In this document: positions 35,761-44,948 of the stretch, piece after piece
Layout of the letters: every line of letters begins with the position of its first letter
Position numbering within the stretch: the stretch's first letter is position 1
Assembly (NCBI GenBank): GCA_001604565.1
Contig: LVBV01000017.1
Span: forward strand, 44,797 to 108,796
Reading direction: 5' to 3'
From: Puniceicoccales bacterium Verruco_01
GTDB taxonomy: Bacteria > Verrucomicrobiota > Verrucomicrobiia > Opitutales > Oceanipulchritudinaceae
Length of the DNA: 64,000 nt
Program-made: the position numbers and the translations under genes
Notes under the pieces: model-generated
The model's database searches: none
The model's input: only the letters and a program-made list of their open reading frames with translations
What the model was told of the DNA's origin: nothing

Positions 35761-38124
35761 TCATTCCTCCCCGGAGGCGTGGATGTCCCCATAAAACGCG
35801 CCGCGTCCGTGGGTGCCCACGTACACGCGCCCGTACCGGCGCAGGTCGCCGCACAAGAGGAGCAGGCTCCCCCACTGGTGAGCCGCGTCGCTGATGCGGA
35901 CAAAGCTTTGTCCGAGGTCGTCCGAGCGGTAGATACCGCGCACACCGTCCACGATCCCCGCGACGAAGAGCGCAGGATTGTCCCGGCCCGGCGCACCCTT
36001 GCCGAAGGAAAAGGCCCGTAACTCCGTCACATGCGGAACGCGCGCGAAGGAGCCGTCGTCGGCGATGCGGTAGAGCCCGTCGAAGAGCGCAAGCCACACC
36101 TGGCCCTCCGCGCCCGGGGCGGCATACACCTGATCCTGCCCGCCGCGTCCGTCGCCGCGCTGGTCGGGAATGACGGGAATCGCGCCTTCGAGCGACACTC
36201 TGCGGCCCTGAAAGGTTTTCGCGCCGTCCGTGCTCTCGTAAAAGGTGCGCGTAAACACGTCAAAGGCGTAAAAGCGCGCGGGGTTCACCGGGTCCGCCGT
36301 GACACGGGTGTCCTCCGGCAAGCCCGTGCAGACGGTCCAGGTCGCGCCGCCGTCCGTCGAGACGTGGGGGGCAAAGCGTTTGCGGATCGCCCGCCAATCG
36401 CGGGGATCGCGCTGCGGCTCGGGGGTCCAGACGCAGGTGCTTCCATCGGCGGAAAGGGTCACACTCCCGTTCTTGGCGCCCTCCTCGCAATTGGTTCCCG
36501 TCGTCCAGCTCCGGCCTCCGTCTCTGGAAAAGGCGATATTCGCGGTGAGGCCCTTCCACGAGGCGCCCACTCGGACGATCTCCAGTTGCTTCAAGCCCGC
36601 GAGGGCGAGGCCCGTCGTGTTGTCGAAGCGGGGATTCTTGAAGTTCCCCTCGGGGACGAAGGCATCGAGGTCGTCGTGGACGAAGCCACCGTAGTCGCCC
36701 ACGGCGGAAACGAGGGTCGCGCCCTCTGTCGGCGCGAGAAGGGCGAGAGGCACGGATTCCTCGATCCCCGCCATCATGGGAACCCAGGTGCTGCCCTGCG
36801 CGGGACTCGCCGCAGTGTCGGACTTGCGAAGGTCAAAGCTCTCCATTCCGCCGAAACCGGTCGTGAAAAGGAGATGATCGGCGTCGAAGGGATCGACCTC
36901 CACGTCGAAGAGCCAGTGGAGGATGGGAATTGCCGAATAGGGAATGCGCGAAAAGTCGAATTTTCCCGCCTCGCGCAGGATCGGCCTCCAGGTTTCCCCG
37001 CTGTCGCGGGAGCGGAAGATTTCCTCGCCCCCCACGTACCAAAAAGGCATCGCCATCACGACGCCGGGGTTTTGCGGATCCACAGCCACGCTGCAATAGC
37101 CGAAGAGGCTGTGCTCCACGTTCGGGATCGCGCCGGAGCGCGCCGGGGTGATGTCCGTCCACGCGCCGCTCGCCGTGTCGCAGCGCCACACCGCGCCGTC
37201 GGTCATCGACCAGGGCCCGGGATTGGTCCCGTAGGAGACATACAGATTTCCGTCCGGGGCAAGGTCCATGTCTGTCGGCAGCAGGTCCGCCTTCACCGGC
37301 TGGCCCGGCACGGCCTCCCAGCTTTTTCCGCCGTCGGCGCTTTCAAAAATCGAGGCCCTTCCGTGCACCGAGAGAGCCGCGTACAAACGGTCGCTTTTGT
37401 CCTTCGATTCCCCACCGGGGGCGAAGATCACGCGGATGACGCCCGCGCCCGCCTGAGCGAAGAGCCATCCCTTGCGCGCGGAAAGGTCCGCAAGGCCCTC
37501 CGGCGCCGCGTCCGCCGCGTCGGGGAAACCCGTCACCCGGTGCCAGGAAGAACCCCGGTCCGTCGATTGCAAAAGGCCGTCGTGGCGCGTGCCAAGGAAG
37601 AGGATGTTCCCGTTCTTCGGATCCACAGCCATTCTCTCGCCGTTGCCGCGCCCGTTCTCGTTGGCGCCGAACTTGACGGGCACCGGGATCATCTCGAAGG
37701 TCCTCCCCCGGTCGGCGGAGCGCAGAACGGCCCCGTCCGGCGCGGTGGCGTCGGTGTTCGTCCCACAGGCGAGATACACCCTATCCGGATCGGAGGGATC
37801 CACGGCGAGGCTCTCCACGCCCATGAGGTTCACGTTTTCGAGCGTGATCCAGTCGAGGATCGGCACCCATTCGGCCTTTTCCGAGTCGCGTCGGTAGGCA
37901 CCGCCCATGTCCGTGCGGCAATAGGCAAGGCCCGGCTCGGCGGGGTGGAAGACGATGCCCGTCACGAAGCCGCAGCCGCCCATGCGGACGTTCTTCCAGA
38001 CATAGGCCTGTTCCGCCGCTCCGGCGCAGGGCGCGGAAAAGAGGGACGAGGAGGCAAGGAGCGCCACTGCGGAAAGGCCCGCGCTCAAACGGCGGACGAG
38101 GGAGAATCGTTGCATCGGAGTCAT
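35761..38124 (-). CDS. secreted GH74 endo-xyloglucanase-like glycoside hydrolase
   Basis: GH74 enzymes cleave the beta-1,4-glucan backbone of xyloglucan and fold as two seven-bladed propellers. The 787-residue protein has a signal peptide (about residues 1-37) and the family start AYVWKNVRMGGCGFVTGIVFH. It keeps CRTDMGGAYR (catalytic-type Asp72), GVESLAVDPSDPDRVYLACG, GNENGRGNGERMAVDP, and GDYGGFVHDDLD (Asp477, the second catalytic aspartate region). Several sialidase-type SxDxGxxW repeats (SADRGRTF, STDRGSSW, SRDSGETW, STDGGATW) mark the blades. The start is fixed by a 4-base ATGA overlap with the upstream lacI stop, so it is regulated with lacI. Confidence 0.9.
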   Translation of the reverse strand: MTPMQRFSLVRRLSAGLSAVALLASSSLFSAPCAGAAEQAYVWKNVRMGGCGFVTGIVFHPAEPGLAYCRTDMGGAYRRDSEKAEWVPILDWITLENVNLMGVESLAVDPSDPDRVYLACGTNTDATAPDGAVLRSADRGRTFEMIPVPVKFGANENGRGNGERMAVDPKNGNILFLGTRHDGLLQSTDRGSSWHRVTGFPDAADAAPEGLADLSARKGWLFAQAGAGVIRVIFAPGGESKDKSDRLYAALSVHGRASIFESADGGKSWEAVPGQPVKADLLPTDMDLAPDGNLYVSYGTNPGPWSMTDGAVWRCDTASGAWTDITPARSGAIPNVEHSLFGYCSVAVDPQNPGVVMAMPFWYVGGEEIFRSRDSGETWRPILREAGKFDFSRIPYSAIPILHWLFDVEVDPFDADHLLFTTGFGGMESFDLRKSDTAASPAQGSTWVPMMAGIEESVPLALLAPTEGATLVSAVGDYGGFVHDDLDAFVPEGNFKNPRFDNTTGLALAGLKQLEIVRVGASWKGLTANIAFSRDGGRSWTTGTNCEEGAKNGSVTLSADGSTCVWTPEPQRDPRDWRAIRKRFAPHVSTDGGATWTVCTGLPEDTRVTADPVNPARFYAFDVFTRTFYESTDGAKTFQGRRVSLEGAIPVIPDQRGDGRGGQDQVYAAPGAEGQVWLALFDGLYRIADDGSFARVPHVTELRAFSFGKGAPGRDNPALFVAGIVDGVRGIYRSDDLGQSFVRISDAAHQWGSLLLLCGDLRRYGRVYVGTHGRGAFYGDIHASGEE

Positions 38125-39227
38125 CGTGAATTCAAGTCCGGAGCGATGTTCTGTTGAGCGGAGGGCATTGGGATCACGGAATCGCGCAGAATGACGGACG
38201 TATCGAACACCACGGGCGAATGCGTGAAATCCGGACCTCCGCCGTGAATCGCCTCGATCCTCTGCATCAGGATGTCCACCGCCTTCCCGCCCATGTCGCG
38301 CAGCGGCTGGCGCACCGTGGCTAGTTGCGGAACGGTCGTCCGCGAGGAAATCGTATCGTCGAAGCCGCAGAGGGAAACATCCCCCGGCACGCGGATGCCC
38401 CGGGAGGCCAGCGCCTCCAGAACGCCCAGCGCTGCGGCGTCGTTGGCGCAGAAGATGGCGTCGGGAATGTTCGGACGGGCGTGGGCGTCCAGCCACTCCA
38501 GCATCACCTTCTTGCCGTCGATCGCCGTAAAATTCGAGCTGATGAGCAGGTCCGGATCGGGCTCGATTCCTCCCTCCAGAAGCGCCGCGCGGTAACCCCT
38601 GACACGCCTTTCCGCGCCGAGGAGGCCCCGGGGACCGGAAATGTGCATGATCCGCCGGTGCCCGAGTTCCACGAGCTTTTCCACGATGTCGTGGGCCCCG
38701 CGTTCCTCGTCGCTTTCGATGTTCACCACACCCTCCGCCTCAACATTGGCGTGCAGGGCCACGAAAGGAGTGTGGAGGGGCAGTCGCGCCGCCAGTTCGG
38801 AGGAATAGACCGGCGCAAGCAGGATCATGCCGTCGATTCGTCCGTCGCAGACCGCACCCACGCGGTCGATGTCGTCCTTCCAGTTGTGAAAGGTGAAAAC
38901 CGTCGTATTCTGATTAAAATGAGTGGCCGCCTCGATGATGCCGTTCAGCACTTCGATGAAATAGACGTTCAGTTCGCTCCCATACCAGACGACCGACACG
39001 CCGATCGTGTTCATCCGCCGCTTGACGAGCGCCCGCGCGGCCACGTTCGGACGGTAGCCGAGCTTCTCCGCTGCCTCCAGAATCTTGGCGCGCGTTTCTG
39101 GGGATATGCGCGCGGAGGTGCGTGTCTCGTTGAGCGCCGCGGAGGCCGCCATCGCGGAAACGCCCGCGGCCCGGCCAACGTCGGCGAGAGTGGCCGCCCT
39201 TGTGTTCTTTTTCCGTCTGGGATTCAT
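38121..39227 (-). CDS. LacI-family transcriptional regulator
   Basis: The 368-residue protein has an N-terminal LacI helix-turn-helix and hinge (TLADVGRAAGVSAMAASAALNE, then YRPNVAARALVKRR) and a periplasmic-binding-protein-like effector domain (GHRRIMHISGPRGLLGAERRVRGYRAAL, PDAIFCANDAAALGVLEAL, VSLCGFDD). It is expected to bind the palindrome at 39320-39335 and control the divergent GH31 gene, itself and the coupled GH74 gene. The effector is probably a xyloglucan-derived sugar, by context only. Confidence 0.93.
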   Translation of the reverse strand: MNPRRKKNTRAATLADVGRAAGVSAMAASAALNETRTSARISPETRAKILEAAEKLGYRPNVAARALVKRRMNTIGVSVVWYGSELNVYFIEVLNGIIEAATHFNQNTTVFTFHNWKDDIDRVGAVCDGRIDGMILLAPVYSSELAARLPLHTPFVALHANVEAEGVVNIESDEERGAHDIVEKLVELGHRRIMHISGPRGLLGAERRVRGYRAALLEGGIEPDPDLLISSNFTAIDGKKVMLEWLDAHARPNIPDAIFCANDAAALGVLEALASRGIRVPGDVSLCGFDDTISSRTTVPQLATVRQPLRDMGGKAVDILMQRIEAIHGGGPDFTHSPVVFDTSVILRDSVIPMPSAQQNIAPDLNSR

Positions 39228-39319
39228 CGGGGGTTACGGCTGAGAGGCTGGTATGTCCGCAGGGTAATGGCGACTACAGAATTGGAAGCTCCGATCAATA
39301 ATATGAGCTTGACTCATCC

Positions 39320-39335
39320 GATTTAACGTTAAATC
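39320..39335. promoter_or_regulatory. LacI-type operator, perfect 16-base palindrome
   Basis: GATTTAACGTTAAATC is a perfect 16-base palindrome with the central CG typical of LacI-family operators. It lies in the 189-base gap between divergent lacI and the GH31 gene. A TTGACT hexamer (39309-39314) sits just upstream for the GH31 direction. On the minus strand TATTAT at about 39298-39303 lies 17 bases from TTAAAT inside the palindrome, a candidate lacI promoter. Occupancy would block both promoters. Confidence 0.75.
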
Positions 39336-39416
39336 ATTCTTCCACAATCTTTCAATCCTTTCCTTCGGCTGACGCCGCTCCTACCCCTTTCGATTTCTTT
39401 TGTGCAGGAAAACAAA

Positions 39417-42194
39417 GTGACCAACGTCCCCGCATTCCAAAAGGCACAATCCTCGATCACCGTCCGCACCGCCGACGGTTGGACCGTCGAAGTCGATGCA
39501 TTCTCGGACAAGGTGATCGGCGTCCGCGCGAGCAAGCTGGCGGCGCTGCCGAAGAACGACAGTTTCATGGTCGTGCCGGAAAACCGGCAGGAGGTGAAAA
39601 TCTCCACCGGCAAGACCGAAAACGGCTGGAAGCTTTCCACCGGCAGCGTGACGGCGAAGGTGGACGCGCAAAATGGTGCGATCACCTTCCTTGGCGCGCG
39701 CGGCAAGACGCTCCTGCGCGAGGTTCCCGGTTCCCGCATGATGGCAGACACCGTGGAGATGGGCGAAAAGACCTACCGCGTCGGCCAGCACTTTTATTAC
39801 GACAAGGTGAACGTCCTCATGGGACTGGGAAACCATCAGGACGGCATTGCCAACTACAAGGGGAAGGACTGCTCTCTCATCCAGTACAACTGCATCGACA
39901 TCATCCCCTTCTTCGTGACCGACGCCGGCTATGGAATGCTCTGGGACAATGATTCGATCACCCGTTTCGGCGACCCGCGCGTCCATCAGGATCTCGGCAA
40001 GGTGTTCAAGCTGTATGACGAGGAGGGCAAGGAGGGCGGCCTCACGGCCCGCTACTTTGGCGACTCGATGTATGCCTACACGATGTGCAGGCGCCTCGAA
40101 CAGAGCTGCCAGTACCAGTTCAATCCGGACAAGAAGAACGCGCCGGAGGGTTTCAATTTCGACAAGGGCTCCATCCGCTGGGAGGGCTTCATTGAGGCGA
40201 AGGAGGACGGCGTCCACAAGATACGCTCCTTCGGCTCGCACTACATCAAAGTGACGATCGACGACGTGGTGTATGTGGACAAGTGGCGCCAGAACTGGAT
40301 GCCCTGGCAGAACCTCTTCGACCTGGACCTCAAAAAGGGCGAAAAGCACCACATCGTCATCGAGTGGAATTGCAACGGCGGTTACTGCGCGATGGAGGCC
40401 CTTTCCCCCGCCGATCCGCGCTATTCCACGGAAATCGCGTGGGAAAGCGAGGTCGGCGAACAGATTCGTTATTACTTTGTGGCGGGCGAGACCGCCGACG
40501 AACAGATCGCGGGGTACCGTCTCCTGACCGGTCGGGCGTCGATGATGCCGCGCTGGACGATGGGCCTTTGGCAGTGCCGCGAGCGCTACGAGACGCAGCA
40601 GCAGCTGATGGATGTCGTCGCCGAATTCCGCAAGCGCAACATTCCTTTGGATTGCATTGTGCAGGACTGGCAGTTCTGGGGTCCCGACGGCTGGGGCACA
40701 CAGGACTTCGACCCCGCGCGCTTCCCCGATCCCAAGGGGATGATCACCGACCTGCACGAGAAGTACAAGACGCACCTGCTCATCTCTGTCTGGGCGAAGT
40801 TCAACAAGCACACGCCGCAGTTCAAAGAGATGTATGAGAAGGGCTGGATCTACAAGAAGCAGCCCGATACCGACGACAAGGACTGGCTCGGCTACCCGTA
40901 CGGCTTCTACGATGCCTTCAACGAAGAGGCGGGCCGCTGGGTGTGGAATCTCGTCAACGAGAAGCTCTACAAGAACGGCGGTGTGGACGGTGCGGATTCC
41001 TGGTGGCTCGACGCCACGGAGCCGGACATCGTCTCCAACATGGACATCGCCGACCGCAAGGAGCAGATGAACCCGACCGCGAAGGGCACGAGCGCGCGGG
41101 TGTACAACGCCTTTTCGATCAACCACTGCCGCTGGTTCTACGAGGGGCAGCGCGCCGCCAATGAAAACAAGCGCGTCGTGATCCTCACGCGCTCCTCCTA
41201 CCCCGGCCACCAGCGCTACGGCGCGGCGACCTGGAGCGGCGACGTGGCCAGCCGCTGGGAGGACCTCAAGAAGCAGATCACCTGCGGACTCAACTTTTGT
41301 GCTGCCGGTATTCCGTACTGGACTACGGATATCGGCGGTTTCGCCGTGGAACCCCGCTACGAGAAAGCAATAGGCCGGGACGTGGAAGAGTTCAGGGAAC
41401 TGAACATGCGCTGGTATCAGTTCGGCGTGTTCAACCCCCTCTTCCGCGTCCACGGTCAGTTCCCGTACCGCGAAGTGTTCCGCCTGTGCCCGGAGGATCA
41501 CCCGGTGTACAAGGCGATGGTGGAGTACAACCGTCTCCGCTACCGCCTGATGCCGTGGCTTTACTCCATGAGCGCGGCGGTGACACTGGACGACTACACG
41601 ATGATGCGTCCGCTCTTCATGGACTTCCCCAAGGACGCCAAGGTGCGCGACGTGGCGGACGAGTTCATGTTCGGCTCGATCCTCGTGGCCCCGGTGACGG
41701 ACTTTTTGGCCCGCAGCCGCAAGGTGTATCTTCCCAAGGGCGCCGACTGGTACAATTTCCACACCGGCGAGCTCTTCAAGGGCGGTCGCACGATCGTGGC
41801 GGACGCTCCTCTTGCGGAAATCCCGCTCTTCGTCAAGGCCGGGACGATCCTGCCCATGGGCGGGGACATCGCCTTCGCCGACGAGAACGCAGGGGGCCCC
41901 CTCCAGATCCGCATCTATCCGGGCGCCGACGCCGCCTTCACCCTCTACGAGGACGAAGGCGACAATTACAACTGCGAGAACGGCGCCTACGCCCGCACCA
42001 CCATCACGTGGAACGACGCGGCGAAAACCCTCACCCTCTCGGGCCGCGACGGCTCCTTCCCCGGCATGGCGGACACGCGCGCCGTGACCGTGGTTCTCGT
42101 CAGCGGTGGCCGCGGCGCGGGCAAGACCCTCGAAGCGGCTCCGGACGCCTCCCTCACCCTCTCGGGCGAAGCCGCCTCCATAACCCTCAAGTAA
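39417..42194 (+). CDS. GH31 alpha-xylosidase-like hydrolase with PA14 insertion, cytoplasmic
   Basis: The 925-residue protein has a GH31 barrel with the nucleophile Asp532 in WWLDATEPD and the acid/base Asp609 in TWSGDVASRW. A PA14-like domain is inserted at about residues 205-340 (GGLTARYFGD, IRWEGFIEAKEDGVHKIRSF). PA14-bearing GH31 enzymes of this layout are typically alpha-xylosidases acting on xyloglucan oligosaccharides. No signal peptide is visible. The start is the GTG at 39417: AGGA lies 7 bases upstream, while the GTG at 39402 has no ribosome site. It is divergent from lacI across the operator and precedes GH95. Confidence 0.9.
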   Translation: MTNVPAFQKAQSSITVRTADGWTVEVDAFSDKVIGVRASKLAALPKNDSFMVVPENRQEVKISTGKTENGWKLSTGSVTAKVDAQNGAITFLGARGKTLLREVPGSRMMADTVEMGEKTYRVGQHFYYDKVNVLMGLGNHQDGIANYKGKDCSLIQYNCIDIIPFFVTDAGYGMLWDNDSITRFGDPRVHQDLGKVFKLYDEEGKEGGLTARYFGDSMYAYTMCRRLEQSCQYQFNPDKKNAPEGFNFDKGSIRWEGFIEAKEDGVHKIRSFGSHYIKVTIDDVVYVDKWRQNWMPWQNLFDLDLKKGEKHHIVIEWNCNGGYCAMEALSPADPRYSTEIAWESEVGEQIRYYFVAGETADEQIAGYRLLTGRASMMPRWTMGLWQCRERYETQQQLMDVVAEFRKRNIPLDCIVQDWQFWGPDGWGTQDFDPARFPDPKGMITDLHEKYKTHLLISVWAKFNKHTPQFKEMYEKGWIYKKQPDTDDKDWLGYPYGFYDAFNEEAGRWVWNLVNEKLYKNGGVDGADSWWLDATEPDIVSNMDIADRKEQMNPTAKGTSARVYNAFSINHCRWFYEGQRAANENKRVVILTRSSYPGHQRYGAATWSGDVASRWEDLKKQITCGLNFCAAGIPYWTTDIGGFAVEPRYEKAIGRDVEEFRELNMRWYQFGVFNPLFRVHGQFPYREVFRLCPEDHPVYKAMVEYNRLRYRLMPWLYSMSAAVTLDDYTMMRPLFMDFPKDAKVRDVADEFMFGSILVAPVTDFLARSRKVYLPKGADWYNFHTGELFKGGRTIVADAPLAEIPLFVKAGTILPMGGDIAFADENAGGPLQIRIYPGADAAFTLYEDEGDNYNCENGAYARTTITWNDAAKTLTLSGRDGSFPGMADTRAVTVVLVSGGRGAGKTLEAAPDASLTLSGEAASITLK

Positions 42195-42461
42195 ACCTTT
42201 CCTGACTGACAGACATCAGACAGACCGAATTCGTCAGCACAGAGTAGTGGTAGTATCAGACTGTGGCTTGCGAACACACACATGAAGCCCCTTCCCCGGG
42301 GTTGATCCGGTAGTTGGTTCCGGTTCAGCTCTGGCGGAAGGGGTCTTTATATTCCCGCCGGACGCAACGGCTTGGGTCAGGCGGCGTTTCCCGTTTGCCG
42401 GGGCCGTTGCTTTCCCACAGGATGAATACGCGCTCGGCGCAACGGTGAACCCCCTCCTCCC
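42195..42461 (+). other. 267-base gap between GH31 and GH95 genes with a terminator-like hairpin
   Basis: CCCCTTCC (42288-42295) and GGAAGGGG (42336-42343) enclose a 40-base loop that itself pairs CCGG with CCGG, followed by TCTTTATATT. This resembles a terminator or attenuator for the GH31 transcript. Upstream, GACAGAC is repeated directly. No gene is seen and the lacI operator sequence is not repeated here. Confidence 0.5.
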
Positions 42462-44927
42462 ATGAAGACTTCTTTCGGACGACGCCTTGCCGCGATCCTC
42501 GCGTTTCTTCCCCTTGTCCTGCGCGCAAATGAGACGGATGCGCTCACCGGTCACATTCTGGCCTCCGACTCCATCTGGATGAACAAGCCCGCCTCCGATC
42601 TCGTCTCCGAGGGCCTGCCGATCGGTAACGGACGCATGGGCATGCTGGTCGCGGGCGGAATCGATCACGAAAGTAACGCCATTTGCGAGGACAGCGTCTG
42701 GAGCGGCTGGAAGAACATCGACGCGGACAATCCCGAGGCCGCGAAGGCACTCCCCGAAATCCGCCGCCTCTTCGCGGAAGGGAAGCTCCGCGAGGCGCAG
42801 GACAGCGTGAACAAAACGCAGATCGGTCGCCCGGACGACGGCAAGGGGCACTCGACCTGGGACGCCTACGGCACTTACCAGATGCTGGCGCGGCTGGAAA
42901 TTGAGACGGATGAGAACGCGGCGAAGGCCTCCGAATACAGCCGGGAACTGTTTCTTTCCTCGGGACTAATCTCTGTTCACTACAAGATCGGGGAGGTTTG
43001 CTTCAACCGCAGCTACTTCGCCAGCCGTCCGGACGAGGTGCAGGTAGTTCGTTTCGAGACGAGCCGCGCCGGCTGTGTCAGCTTTTCCGCCACGCTCGCC
43101 CGTCCGGACACGGATGCTGTCCTGAGCGCGGAGGACGGCACGCTGCTCCTCTCCGGCACGATGGGCGCCCCCGAGGGCAAGGGACTCGAATACGCCTGCC
43201 GCCTCGGCGCGGTGACGGAAGGCGGAACAGCGGAAGTGAAAGATGGCAAACTGGTCTTCACCGGCTGCGACGCCGTGACTCTTTACATAACGACCGGCAC
43301 GAACTATCGCGGCATCGGCGCGGGACCGGATTATCTCGATCCCACGAACGCGCACTTCACCCGCACGAAAGACCAGCTCGCCGCCGCGATGGCCAAGGGA
43401 TACGACGCGATCTACGCGGCGCACAAAACGGATTTTTCCGCGCTTTACAATCGCGTGAACCTGAAAGTCCTCGGAAGCCCTCTTTCCAGCGACTTCGTCA
43501 ATCTTGCAGAACCCCTCGCAACGCGCCTGAAGAAAGCCGCAAGCGATCCCTTCCTCGCCGCCACCTACTTCAACTTTGGCAGGTATCTGCTGATCTCCTG
43601 TTCGCGCGAGGGCGCCCTCCCGGCGAATTTGCAGGGCCTCTGGACGGTCAACTTCCGCGACGAAAATCAGGGCGGACGCTGGAACTACTACACGCCCTGG
43701 AACGGCGACTACCACGCGAACGTCAACATCCAGATGAACTACTGGCCCGTGTTTTCCGCGAACCTGGCGGAGTGCGCCGGGCCGCTCTACGACCTGATCG
43801 CCGCCCTTCCCGGCCCGGGGGGGCAGACGGCGCAAATCCAGCACGGCTGCAAGGGCTGGACGACGCACACGATGAACAATGTCTGGGGCTTCACGAGCCC
43901 TGGCTGGGAAGCGAGCTGGGGGCACTTCCCGATGGCGGGCCCGTGGCTTGCGACGCACATCTGGACCGGCTACGCCTACACCCTCGACAAGGACTTTTTA
44001 CGCCGCATGTGGCCCGCGCTCTCGGGCTCGGCCCAGTTCGTCCTTTCGTGGATGACGTTGGACAAGGACGGCTTCCTTGTCTCGGGCCCCTCGGAGTCGC
44101 CGGAAAACCGCTTCTACCTGCCGGACGGCTCCGTCGGCTTCTTCTGCATGGGGCCGAGCATGGATCAGGAACTTTGCGCGCAGTTACTTTCCGAAACGCT
44201 CCGCGCGGCGAAGGTGCTGGGCATCGAGAGCGACCTGACGAAGGCCTGCGCGGCGGCGCTCCCGAAGATCCGGCCTCCGCGGATCGGCTCGGACGGCCGC
44301 CTCATGGAATGGACCGAGGAATACGGCGAGCCCGAGCCCGGCCATCGGCACACCTCGCACCTCTTTGGAGTCTATCCGGGGACGACCATCTCGCCGGACG
44401 AGACGCCGGAATTGGCACAGGCCGCGCGCAAAAGCCTCGATTACCGCACCTCGCACGGCGGCGGTTACACGGGCTGGAGCCGCGCGATGATGATCGGCGA
44501 GTGGGCGCGGCTTGGCGACGGCGAGAAGGCGTATGAAAACCTCGTGGCGCTGCTGCGCGATTCCACGCTCCCCAACCTCTTTGACACGCACCCACCCTTC
44601 CAGATCGACGGCAACTTCGGCGCGGTGGCGGGGATCGTCGAGATGCTGATGCAGTCCTCCCTCGAAGAGGACGGTTCGACGACGATCCGGCTCCTCCCGG
44701 CGCTCCCGAAGGCGTGGCCGGAAGGGGAAATCCGCGGCATCGTGGCACAGGGCGCGGTGGAGGTCTCGGAAAGCTGGAAGGACGGGAAACTCGTGGAAGT
44801 CACCCTGCTGGCGAAATTCGACATCGCCGCCAAGCTCCGCTACGGCAAGCAAACGGCAACCCTCGCGCTCAAGGCCGGGCAAACGACGAAGCTCGGACCG
44901 GACCTCAAGCCCGTTTCCGGCAACTGA
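42462..44927 (+). CDS. secreted GH95 alpha-L-fucosidase-like hydrolase
   Basis: GH95 inverting enzymes remove alpha-1,2-linked L-fucose, or L-galactose in some plant glycans. The 821-residue protein has a signal peptide (MKTSFGRRLAAILAFLPLVLRA), the N-terminal beta domain (EGLPIGNGRMGMLVAGG) and a GH95-type alpha/alpha barrel. Expected active-site residues are all present: Asn420 and Asn422 in NVNIQMNYW, Glu548 in SPENRF, and Asp716 in FQIDGNFGA. GHRHTSHLFGVYPG is also typical. It follows GH31 on the same strand and suits fucosylated or L-galactosylated xyloglucan side chains. Confidence 0.92.
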   Translation: MKTSFGRRLAAILAFLPLVLRANETDALTGHILASDSIWMNKPASDLVSEGLPIGNGRMGMLVAGGIDHESNAICEDSVWSGWKNIDADNPEAAKALPEIRRLFAEGKLREAQDSVNKTQIGRPDDGKGHSTWDAYGTYQMLARLEIETDENAAKASEYSRELFLSSGLISVHYKIGEVCFNRSYFASRPDEVQVVRFETSRAGCVSFSATLARPDTDAVLSAEDGTLLLSGTMGAPEGKGLEYACRLGAVTEGGTAEVKDGKLVFTGCDAVTLYITTGTNYRGIGAGPDYLDPTNAHFTRTKDQLAAAMAKGYDAIYAAHKTDFSALYNRVNLKVLGSPLSSDFVNLAEPLATRLKKAASDPFLAATYFNFGRYLLISCSREGALPANLQGLWTVNFRDENQGGRWNYYTPWNGDYHANVNIQMNYWPVFSANLAECAGPLYDLIAALPGPGGQTAQIQHGCKGWTTHTMNNVWGFTSPGWEASWGHFPMAGPWLATHIWTGYAYTLDKDFLRRMWPALSGSAQFVLSWMTLDKDGFLVSGPSESPENRFYLPDGSVGFFCMGPSMDQELCAQLLSETLRAAKVLGIESDLTKACAAALPKIRPPRIGSDGRLMEWTEEYGEPEPGHRHTSHLFGVYPGTTISPDETPELAQAARKSLDYRTSHGGGYTGWSRAMMIGEWARLGDGEKAYENLVALLRDSTLPNLFDTHPPFQIDGNFGAVAGIVEMLMQSSLEEDGSTTIRLLPALPKAWPEGEIRGIVAQGAVEVSESWKDGKLVEVTLLAKFDIAAKLRYGKQTATLALKAGQTTKLGPDLKPVSGN

Positions 44928-44948
44928 CCGCCCTCGTCTGCGGAGCCC

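Noticed and set aside
42195..42461. A second LacI operator controlling GH95
   Set aside because: No TTTAACGTTAAA-like palindrome occurs in this gap; only a terminator-like hairpin and short direct repeats are seen.
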